A program made the position numbers and the translations under genes. A DNA stretch of 64,000 nt from Serratia nevei (GTDB lineage: Bacteria > Pseudomonadota > Gammaproteobacteria > Enterobacterales > Enterobacteriaceae): NCBI RefSeq assembly GCF_037948395.1, contig NZ_CP149940.1, positions 3,472,001 through 3,536,000 on the forward strand. Reading direction: 5' to 3'. Numbering within the stretch: position 1 is the stretch's first letter; every line of letters starts with the position of its first letter. The notes beneath the pieces are model-generated. The model had not been told where the DNA came from, did no database searches, and saw only the letters and a list, made by a program, of their open reading frames with translations. Positions 9,469 to 15,802 of the stretch are shown piece by piece.

Positions 9469-10536
9469 TTATTCGCGCCCGGCGGCGGTGCAGACCTGGA
9501 GCAGATCCCCCAGCTCTTCCAGCTGCTGCGCCAGCTCCATGCTGAGCCAGACATAGCCGTAAATCGGCGCTTCGCCGTGCTGGCCGAGGCTGACCTCTTG
9601 CATCAGCGTTTTCAGCTCGCCGGCGATCTCCGCCAGCTGCCCCACCGCCGCCTGCCGATGCGCCTGGGGCCCTTCGCGCATCAGCACCGCCAGCGATTCC
9701 AGCGAGCTCAGCGTCAGCAGCTGGGTGCTGCGCAGCGTGCGGGCGTTCAACATGATGAAGTGCGTTTCACGCGAGGCCCAGTAGGCGTCGGCCATCAGCT
9801 CCAGCGTGCACACCAGATTGCGGCTGAGGGTTTGCACCGCCTCGAACACCGCTTTGGGGATGCGGGTTTCCTTGCTGGCGGGCACGATCAGGCTGCGCAG
9901 CTTCACCACCTGATTCAGCAGGTCCTTGAGCTGCGGCTCCAGCCGCGGCCGCTCAATGACGTTCGGTGAAAAATATGCGCCGTAGAGGCGGGCGGCGGTT
10001 TGCAGGCAGTCCGCCATCTGCATGCGCCACAGAATATAGGCGCGCTGTGGGTAGATGCTGGTGAACAGCAGCGCCAGCAGCGAGCCGAAGATCACGTCGC
10101 CGCTGCGCCACAGCGCGGTATGCATGTCGCCGGCGCCAGCGCCGCACACCACCGCCAGCGTGATCCCCACCAGCAGCGCCATATACGGCCGTTTGCCCAG
10201 CGTCAGGTAGCCGCAGACGAACATCACCACGCCGCACCAAGCCAGCATCAGCGGCAGCGAATAGAGTTCCAGATACAGGGCGATCAGGCCGGACGCGGCG
10301 CCGAACACCGTGCCGGCAATGCGTTGCAGCGCCCGCTGCAGCACGTTGCCCCAAAACGAGATCGGCCCCATCACCACCACCAGGGTGATCAGCGGCCAGG
10401 TGCCTTCGGGCACCGCCAGCAGGCGGATCAGCAGAAAGGTCAGGATAAACGCCAGCCCAATGCGCACGCCGTGGACGATGCGATAGTGGCGGTAGGTCAG
10501 CAATTCAAGGGAAGAGATTTTTCGATCGAGGCGCAC
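9469..10536 (-). CDS. yeeA: FUSC-family inner-membrane protein YeeA
   Basis: A 355-aa protein. The start is GTG at 10536 with GGAGGC just upstream; the longer reading to 10683 has no ribosome site and an unlike N-terminus. It matches E. coli YeeA over its length (TYRHYRIVHGVRIGLAF, PISFWGNVLQRALQRI, LWRSGDVIFGSLLA, PASKETRIPK). The N-terminal half has about five to six membrane helices of the aromatic-acid exporter/FUSC type, followed by a soluble helical half. Function is not established. Its position next to tmaR and upstream of sbcB follows the E. coli order. Confidence 0.92.
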   Translation of the reverse strand: MRLDRKISSLELLTYRHYRIVHGVRIGLAFILTFLLIRLLAVPEGTWPLITLVVVMGPISFWGNVLQRALQRIAGTVFGAASGLIALYLELYSLPLMLAWCGVVMFVCGYLTLGKRPYMALLVGITLAVVCGAGAGDMHTALWRSGDVIFGSLLALLFTSIYPQRAYILWRMQMADCLQTAARLYGAYFSPNVIERPRLEPQLKDLLNQVVKLRSLIVPASKETRIPKAVFEAVQTLSRNLVCTLELMADAYWASRETHFIMLNARTLRSTQLLTLSSLESLAVLMREGPQAHRQAAVGQLAEIAGELKTLMQEVSLGQHGEAPIYGYVWLSMELAQQLEELGDLLQVCTAAGRE

Positions 10537-10630
10537 GATGCCTCCGATAAAGACCAGCCAGGCCGCTATTTTAGCGGAGGAAGCCCGGCAAGGAAAAGGC
10601 GAATGAGGCGTCCCCCATTCGCGATCAGGC

Positions 10631-11398
10631 TCAGGCGACGTACTTGTCGACCAGCGCGCGCAGAACGGCGGCGGTTTCGACATCCATCACGCCATCATAC
10701 TTCTGCTGGCGGAAATGCAGTTGGAACGCGCGCACCAGCTGGCGATAGCCTTCTGCGGTATTGGCCGCCGAGGTGTCGTAGCCGTATTGGGCGAACAGCT
10801 TCAGCAGCTCGGCCTGCGCCGGCAGCCCCTGGCGGCAGTATTCCTGCTGGCGCTGCTGCTTGGTCGCCTCGTCATACCAGGCACCGACGCCGGCCTGATA
10901 CAGCTGCTGCCACGGGAACTGCGGGCCCGGATCGCTCTTGCGGCCCGGGGCGATGTCGGAGTGCGCCACCACGTTCACCGGCGAGATGTCCGGGTAACGC
11001 TGCAGGATGTTTTGCGCCAGCTGGGTGACCGCCTCGATCTGCTGCGGGTTAAACGGCGGGAAGGTGATGTTTTCACCGTCGCCGCTCGCCAGGTTGACGA
11101 TCTCGATGCCGATCGAGGTGTCGTTGATATTGCTGCGGGTGCCCCACTGGCTGGTGCCGGCATGCCAGGCGCGCTCGTTCTCGTCCACCAGGTTGAAAAT
11201 GCGCACGCCGCTGAAGCCGGCAGCCTGATAGGTGGCCTCGGCCGGATCCGGCACCAGATAGTGCGCGCTGACCGATTTTCCGGTCAACGACTTCACCGAG
11301 TCGGCAAAGTTTTGCGCCGTGTAGTGCAGCACCAGAAAGCGCACGCGGTGGCCGAAGCTGGCGACCGATCGGTAGCTATTGTAATCAATCTTGTACAT
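10631..11398 (-). CDS. N-acetylmuramoyl-L-alanine amidase, AmpD/AmiD type, without signal peptide
   Basis: A 255-aa protein with ATG at 11398 (AGGGA upstream). Amidase_2 domain about 15-165: zinc ligands His25 (VLHYTAQN), His146 (VVAHSDIAPGRKSDPG) and Asp156, with Glu99 in SIGIEIVN and Lys154 as expected for AmpD relatives. A C-terminal PG_binding_1-like domain follows (about 190-250, ending GVMDVETAAVLRALVDKYVA). E. coli AmiD is an outer-membrane lipoprotein; this copy has no signal peptide or lipobox, so it is probably cytoplasmic and may act on 1,6-anhydro muropeptides. It is divergent from an S24 repressor, with operator-like repeats between them. Confidence 0.88.
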   Translation of the reverse strand: MYKIDYNSYRSVASFGHRVRFLVLHYTAQNFADSVKSLTGKSVSAHYLVPDPAEATYQAAGFSGVRIFNLVDENERAWHAGTSQWGTRSNINDTSIGIEIVNLASGDGENITFPPFNPQQIEAVTQLAQNILQRYPDISPVNVVAHSDIAPGRKSDPGPQFPWQQLYQAGVGAWYDEATKQQRQQEYCRQGLPAQAELLKLFAQYGYDTSAANTAEGYRQLVRAFQLHFRQQKYDGVMDVETAAVLRALVDKYVA

Positions 11399-11490
11399 CG
11401 TAAAGTCCCTCTCTCGTTTGATTTCACTGAGCGGCCTCTCATCATGACAGGCCACTCCGCACAGGTGAACCTTTGGCCCACCCTTTTTGT

Positions 11491-11556
11491 TTTAGCTAAT
11501 TGCTAAATTATGCGCAAGTGTTTTTTAGCAAAACCGTTATTTACCTTTTTGCTAAA
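11491..11556. promoter_or_regulatory. Operator-like palindromes between the amidase and S24 repressor genes
   Basis: TTTAGC-TAATT-GCTAAA (11491-11507) is a perfect palindrome with a 5-base spacer. A second pair, TTTAGCAAAA (11524-11533) and TTTTGCTAAA (11547-11556), is inverted about a 13-base centre. All share the half-site TTTAGC(A/T)A. They occupy the last 84 bases before the repressor start at 11575, so autoregulation is likely. Control of the divergent amidase (start 11398) is possible. Confidence 0.6.
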
Positions 11557-11574
11557 GAGTGCGATCATCGAACA

Positions 11575-12321
11575 ATGGAAACTAAAGAAATCAGGCGCAA
11601 CAATCTGCGCGAATTGATGGCCCGCTACGCCCGGCAAGGCGTCAACCAGAATGAGTTCGCCACGCTGGTTGAGTCTTCCGCGCCGACGCTGAGCCAAATC
11701 ATCGGGGAAAAATCCTCCCGCAATCTTGGCGACAATCTGGCCAGGCGGATCGAGGCCAGGCTGAATTTGCCCAAGGGCTGGTTCGACGTGTTTCACGAAA
11801 AGCAGCTGGTGCGCCCGTTTGACAACGTGGCGGCGGAGTCGGACTTCCAGCCCGCCCGTTTGAAACCGGTGGTATGGGAAGATACCGAACAGGACAAGGA
11901 AGAGTTTGTGGAGATCCCGCTGCTGGATATTGATTTTTCCGCCGGCGACGGCTGCTACGAAATCGTCGATCGCGAGGAGTTTTCGCTGATCTTCCGCCGT
12001 TACTACCTGCACAAGATGGGGGTGGCGGTCAACGCCGCGCGTATTATTCGCATCTCCGGCTCCAGCATGGAGCCGCGCCTGCAGGACGGCGACGTGGTCG
12101 GCATCAACACCGACGACACGCGCATCCGGGAAGGCAAGACCTACGCCATCCGCCACGGCAATTTGCTGCGGGTGAAGGTGCTGATCGAGCAGCCGGACGG
12201 CGGCGTCATCATCCGCTCCCTCAACCGGGAAGAGTACCAGGACGAACACCTCAGCTATCAGCAGCGCAAAGAGCAACTGGTGGTGCTCGGCCGCGTCTTC
12301 TGGTCCTCTTCGTCCTGGTAG
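11575..12321 (+). CDS. S24 (LexA/CI-like) transcriptional repressor with autocleavage domain
   Basis: A 248-aa protein. The N-terminal HTH covers about residues 5-65 (NQNEFATLVESSAPTLSQII as the helix pair). The C-terminal S24 domain has a complete catalytic set: cleavage-site-like Ala123-Gly124 (FSAGDG), Ser164 (SGSSMEP) and Lys201 (LRVKVL). It therefore looks able to self-cleave in response to RecA. It lies outside the prophage, beside no other phage genes, and diverges from a peptidoglycan amidase. It may be a relic of a phage switch or a host regulator of that amidase. The ribosome site is weak. Confidence 0.85.
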   Translation: METKEIRRNNLRELMARYARQGVNQNEFATLVESSAPTLSQIIGEKSSRNLGDNLARRIEARLNLPKGWFDVFHEKQLVRPFDNVAAESDFQPARLKPVVWEDTEQDKEEFVEIPLLDIDFSAGDGCYEIVDREEFSLIFRRYYLHKMGVAVNAARIIRISGSSMEPRLQDGDVVGINTDDTRIREGKTYAIRHGNLLRVKVLIEQPDGGVIIRSLNREEYQDEHLSYQQRKEQLVVLGRVFWSSSSW

Positions 12322-12355
12322 CGGAACAACCTCGGGCGCCCGCTGCGCCCGGCGG

Positions 12356-13465
12356 TTATTTGAAGTCCACCACCATCTGCTGCTGGATAGACAGCCCGCG
12401 GGTCGACTGTACGCAGCCGGCGATGTAGTCGGTGAAGCGCGGCGGCTTCGGCATGCCCAGCTTGAGGATCTTCTCGTTGCTGAAGCGCACGTTGAGCATG
12501 GCGAACGATCCGTACAGGCGCATCGCTTTCAGCATCAGCCGCTCGTTGCACGGGCCGAAAATGTCTTTCAGCTGGCGGCGCATTTTCACCAGCGCGTCAT
12601 ACGTCACCTGCGCATACTCATCGCCCACCGGCGCTTTTTCCAGCGCGGCCGCCATGGCGTTGTCGATTTCGGCAAAGCTGACGCTGCTCTCCACGCCGGC
12701 GGAGATGTGATACACGTCGTTCTCCAGCGTTTCGCTGTTCATCAGCATCACCAGCGCATCCGCGCAGTAGTCCGCCGGGATCACGTCGATATTGTCCTGC
12801 AGCGAGCACATGAATTTGCGCAGCATCAGCGCCATGCCGAACACCCAGAAAATGCTGCTGGAAGGCTGGCAGCCCAGGCGGGTGTGCCCCACCACGATCG
12901 ACGGACGAGCGATGGTCAGCGGCATTTGCGGGCAGCGTTGGCGCATCAGCTGTTCGATGGTGGATTTGGAACGCGTATATTCCACCAGGTGCTCGGCGTC
13001 TTCCTCAAACTCGCCGCTCTCCGCCACCAGCGAACCCGGCTCCGGCGAACAAGACATGGCGGTACCGACGTGCAGGAAACGTTTTAATCCCGGCACCTGC
13101 GCCATTCTTTCGGCAAAGGCCAGAGTGCCTTCTACGTTTACCTTCCAAATGAGCGGGTTATTACCAAATGAAGCAACGGCCGCACAGTTAATAACGTGCG
13201 TGACATTGTTAATACGTGCGTCAGTTAAAAAGTCGGCCGGCTCGGAAAAGTCGCCCAACAATATATTTTCTATCGTAATTTTAGACAGCAGGTTCGCATC
13301 GATATTAAACTTTTCCATATTCGTGCGAATACGGGCCAGCCCTTGCTGCGCATCATCGGCGCGCACCAGCAAAAGATAATTAATAGACTGATTTTCAATC
13401 AATAATTTTTCGAGAACTGCACCACCGAGAAAGCCGGTAGCGCCGGTCAACAGTAGCGTTTTCAT
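12356..13465 (-). CDS. NAD(P)-dependent extended SDR, thioester/fatty-acyl reductase-like (NAD_binding_4)
   Basis: A 369-aa protein, ATG at 13465 with GGGTGA upstream; a start 15 bases further out is also possible. The Rossmann motif TGATGFLGG is at residues 7-15 and the catalytic YTRSK (Tyr and Lys of YxxxK) lies mid-protein, followed by ARPSIVVG. The overall pattern is of the NAD_binding_4/male-sterility group seen in the reductase domains of NRPS/carboxylic-acid reductases and fatty acyl reductases. Here it stands alone without a carrier domain. The substrate is unknown. It converges with the S24 repressor; a GC-rich stem lies between them. Confidence 0.8.
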   Translation of the reverse strand: MKTLLLTGATGFLGGAVLEKLLIENQSINYLLLVRADDAQQGLARIRTNMEKFNIDANLLSKITIENILLGDFSEPADFLTDARINNVTHVINCAAVASFGNNPLIWKVNVEGTLAFAERMAQVPGLKRFLHVGTAMSCSPEPGSLVAESGEFEEDAEHLVEYTRSKSTIEQLMRQRCPQMPLTIARPSIVVGHTRLGCQPSSSIFWVFGMALMLRKFMCSLQDNIDVIPADYCADALVMLMNSETLENDVYHISAGVESSVSFAEIDNAMAAALEKAPVGDEYAQVTYDALVKMRRQLKDIFGPCNERLMLKAMRLYGSFAMLNVRFSNEKILKLGMPKPPRFTDYIAGCVQSTRGLSIQQQMVVDFK

Positions 13466-13723
13466 AATTGTCACCCACATTGGCATTGAATGTGGAAGAT
13501 TGTATCTGCGGATAATTAAACAAATATTAAATAGAATTACGGCGCCCCTACTCAATTTTCTTAATATTATCTTAAGGAATCTTTTGAAACATCCATCATG
13601 GATTTCGTAACAAAAGAGTCGGGCACGCATTGCGATTAATCCCTACTGTTTAAATACCATTGATGTAGCCCCTGATTTAATTTAACGGTCAATGTTATTT
13701 CTCTTCTCGTCCGTGGAGGACTT

Positions 13724-13930
13724 ATGACCTATAACCAAAAAGCCTGGTTGGGGGTTTTGCTGCTGTGCACCCTGTTTTGGGTGGCGGTCATCGGCGGCGC
13801 CTGTTCGCTGTATAACCGGGCGGATCGCCTCAATGCACACCAGCCGCAGAGCGAGTTCGCCGCGCGCCACAGCCTGGCCCCCTGCTCGCAGCAAGGCGCC
13901 CAGGCGTCCACCGCCCCCCGGAATGGGTAG
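13724..13930 (+). CDS. Small single-pass membrane protein, function unknown
   Basis: A 68-aa protein with a near-perfect GGAGG five bases before ATG. Residues about 8-27 form one hydrophobic helix (WLGVLLLCTLFWVAVIGGAC). The rest is polar and ends in a low-complexity AQASTAPRNG tail. I do not recognise a family. It is followed by another small gene 54 bp downstream on the same strand. Confidence 0.65.
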   Translation: MTYNQKAWLGVLLLCTLFWVAVIGGACSLYNRADRLNAHQPQSEFAARHSLAPCSQQGAQASTAPRNG

Positions 13931-13984
13931 GGACAAGACCCGCTAACGATCCTATTATGCCCTAAGGTTAACAGGGAGATAACG

Positions 13985-14173
13985 ATGGCTCGAAAGCTGG
14001 ATAGCTTACCGCAGGCACAACGCGAAAAAATAGAAACCGATTTGCTGGCCATCAGCGTGATCTACAACGAGCGCTACGGCATCGCCTCGACCCAGGCGGA
14101 AACGGAACAACAGATCCCCGACCACCTGCTCCCCTACTTTCATCAACGGCTGGATTATTATCGCCGTGCGTAA
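13985..14173 (+). CDS. Small hypothetical protein (62 aa)
   Basis: A 62-aa soluble, helical protein (MARKLDSLPQAQREKIETDL, ending PYFHQRLDYYRRA) with GGGAG upstream of ATG. No family recognised. It is the last host gene before the prophage junction and directly precedes the native sbcB promoter. Confidence 0.6.
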   Translation: MARKLDSLPQAQREKIETDLLAISVIYNERYGIASTQAETEQQIPDHLLPYFHQRLDYYRRA

Positions 14174-14198
14174 TTGCGCGCATTTCGCTAACCGCCGC

Positions 14199-14226
14199 TT
14201 GGCATCGCTCCCCACGCCGTTACAAT
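14199..14226 (+). promoter_or_regulatory. Native sbcB sigma-70 promoter, now separated from sbcB by the prophage
   Basis: TTGGCA (14199-14204), 16 bases, TACAAT (14221-14226) is a good sigma-70 promoter pointing right. It sits 38 bp before the stranded first codons of sbcB, so in an uninfected chromosome it should drive sbcB. In this lysogen it can only read into the prophage left end. Confidence 0.65.
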
Positions 14227-14263
14227 AGGGGCATCTTGTATCCGCCACTGAAGAGACGCGATT

Positions 14264-14329
14264 TTGAGCAGCAAGGCAACGGCCACATTTTATATTCACG
14301 ATTACAAAACAATTAATTTAATCTGCTGA
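14264..14329 (+). pseudogene. sbcB: Stranded 5' end of the original sbcB gene
   Basis: Reading from TTG at 14264 gives MSSKATATFYIHDYKTINLIC and then TGA. The block TFYIHDY is the same as in the intact sbcB at 55385 (NTFYIHDYETFGK), in the same frame. The match ends where phage DNA begins. This is the disconnected N-terminus of host exonuclease I left by prophage integration. The TTG start is inferred from the frame and the position of the promoter. Confidence 0.8.
14294..14305. repeat. attL core
   Basis: ATTCACGATTAC, identical to 55418-55429. The match extends imperfectly: 14288-14310 and 55412-55434 agree at 20 of 23 bases, and the three differences are all transitions. The core encodes I-H-D-Y of exonuclease I. 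The crossover must lie within these 12 identical bases. Confidence 0.85.
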
Positions 14330-14452
14330 TATTATTGATTTTTTATTTTAAAAAAATTCATGTGGTACGCAATTTTGTACGCATCATTTTCTTCAATTCA
14401 CCTCACGAAACCGGTTATTGCTTGACGTACACGAGTTCATCGAACAACATTA

Positions 14453-14468
14453 CTGTATATGCATACAG
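14453..14468. promoter_or_regulatory. LexA (SOS) box before the dinI-like gene
   Basis: CTGTATATGCATACAG is a perfect CTG-N10-CAG LexA operator, itself fully palindromic. It ends 16 bp before the ATG of the DinI-like gene. A TTGACG at 14422-14427 could be its -35. Expression at the prophage left end should therefore be SOS-induced. Confidence 0.88.
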
Positions 14469-14484
14469 TCATTCGAAGGTGCCA

Positions 14485-14733
14485 ATGTTCGTAGAGCTGA
14501 TTTTTGACCAACGTAATGTTAAAGGTTTGCCTGACGCGGCAGAGATAATCAAAGCAGAACTGACAAGGCGGGTACATCGGGTGTTCCCTGATGCAGAGGT
14601 GAAAGTAAAGCCGATGCAAACGAACGGACTCATTAGCGACGCTAACAAAAGCGACAGAGAAAAGTTAAATCGGCTTCTTGAAGATATGTTTGAAGAGTCA
14701 GAACAATGGCTGATGAGTGACATCTATGGGTAG
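14485..14733 (+). CDS. DinI-like family protein (SOS-regulated)
   Basis: An 82-aa protein; ATG at 14485 follows the LexA box directly with a weak AGGTG ribosome site. The sequence fits the DinI family: MFVELIFDQRNVKGLP start, a helix with VHRVFPDAEVKVKPMQTNG, and a C-terminal acidic helix (LNRLLEDMFEESEQWL). DinI modulates RecA filament stability and the SOS response in E. coli. Prophage copies near the tail-fibre end are common. It may tune RecA-driven cleavage of the phage repressor. Confidence 0.88.
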   Translation: MFVELIFDQRNVKGLPDAAEIIKAELTRRVHRVFPDAEVKVKPMQTNGLISDANKSDREKLNRLLEDMFEESEQWLMSDIYG

Positions 14734-14965
14734 CATTACCCTCGCCGGGCGACAGATTTTCGTTCTCAATGAGAATGACAGATACCCAGAGCCACAGCAG
14801 AACAGCCCACCTTTTTTCGCAATCCGCGAAGATGAAGAAGGCCAGCACTGGCTTTATGTGTGGCATAAAGGGCGCTGGCCGCTCGTCTCAGAAACGCCAT
14901 TCGAGAACCAGGGCAAAGCCGTTGATGCGGCGCTCGCCTTCGACTTTGCCACGCTGTACAAATAG
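14726..14965 (+). CDS. Small hypothetical prophage protein overlapping dinI-like gene
   Basis: A 79-aa protein from ATG at 14726 (a GTG at 14717 would add three residues); it overlaps the end of the dinI-like gene and is probably translated from the same mRNA. It is acidic and rich in aromatic residues (HWLYVWHKGRWPLVSETPF). No family recognised. Co-expression with a LexA-controlled gene suggests an SOS-linked role, which is inference. Confidence 0.6.
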   Translation: MGSITLAGRQIFVLNENDRYPEPQQNSPPFFAIREDEEGQHWLYVWHKGRWPLVSETPFENQGKAVDAALAFDFATLYK

Positions 14966-14992
14966 CCGGGTTCCCCCGGCTACAATGGTTGC

Positions 14993-15799
14993 TTAGATCG
15001 CATTCCAGCCATTCGCCGCAGCGATTTCTTGCATTCGCTTGTACATCAAATCGAATTCTGCGGCAGTTAGAGCGCGGTTGTAGACAGCATATGCGCCCAT
15101 GATCGTGGTGCTGCTTTGAGTTAACCGGCTACCCATATTACCCACACGGATCGTATCCTTGCCTCGCAAATCACGAATCATAGTTAGATCCGCGTTGCGA
15201 CGGTTCAGGGTGATGCCAACTGTCTTATCGATGATGTACCGACGTTTACTCGCAGTCTCCCCAGAGCCAAAATCCCCATTCCCGTCATAAATAGCGGCAA
15301 GGAATCGCCATGTTGCCGTATCCTCCGTCGCTGGCGGCGGGCTAGTGCCATTTGAAATGGAGACGTTATCAGATATAACTGTCGCTCCTGTCGGCGTGCC
15401 ATCATAAACAGATGCGACAGCTGTGCGGTAGCCATTCTGCTCCATGATCAGTCCAGAGCCTGCGACAGTAACACCGGCTGCCGATGTGGTCTGGAATGTA
15501 CCGATTAGATTGCAGGCGCTAAGCCCTGTAGGAGTCCAAATTTTATTTACACTAATATATGTGAAATTCTCCGTTTCATTAATATTAAGGTCGAGATAGC
15601 CAAACCTTCCCAATTTTGAGGATTTCGCATCTATGCGGATTGGGTTTCCGACAATTGTTGGCTGCACGCCACCTTCTACCAAGTTAATGCCCAGCATATC
15701 GCCGCCAAGGCCAAATGACACCAAACCCTCGCTAACAGGAACATCTATGGAAACTCCGGTAGAAAAAATAGAATCACCCATAACTAAATCAATAGCCAT
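14993..15799 (-). CDS. Phage tail-tip associated protein, possibly LamG/concanavalin-like
   Basis: A 268-aa protein directly after the esterase spike gene (4-bp gap), so probably part of the same receptor-binding module. The sequence is beta-rich with many G, T and N residues. Its C-terminal pattern (AYAVYNRALTAAEFDLMYKRM) resembles the end of LamG/concanavalin-fold domains, where a phrase like YNRALT-A-E is typical. It could be a carbohydrate-binding accessory or a second fibre subunit. No signal peptide or membrane helix. Functional assignment is tentative. Confidence 0.6.
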   Translation of the reverse strand: MAIDLVMGDSIFSTGVSIDVPVSEGLVSFGLGGDMLGINLVEGGVQPTIVGNPIRIDAKSSKLGRFGYLDLNINETENFTYISVNKIWTPTGLSACNLIGTFQTTSAAGVTVAGSGLIMEQNGYRTAVASVYDGTPTGATVISDNVSISNGTSPPPATEDTATWRFLAAIYDGNGDFGSGETASKRRYIIDKTVGITLNRRNADLTMIRDLRGKDTIRVGNMGSRLTQSSTTIMGAYAVYNRALTAAEFDLMYKRMQEIAAANGWNAI

Positions 15800-15802
15800 G
15801 TA

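Noticed and set aside
12322..12355. Intrinsic terminator between the S24 repressor and the SDR gene
   Set aside because: A GGGCGC/GCGCCC stem exists, but the gap is 34 bp and there is no T tract on either strand. It was not listed as a feature.
14364..14390. TTTTGTACGCA near 14373 and 55209 as the att core
   Set aside because: The shared word is 11 bases, but it does not lie at the host/phage boundary: sbcB-like codons continue outside it on the left. The ATTCACGATTAC repeat explains both edges and the sbcB frame.
14160..14420. A tRNA gene as the integration target
   Set aside because: Many related integrases use tRNA genes, but neither prophage edge shows a tRNA-like cloverleaf. The repeat lies in sbcB coding sequence instead.
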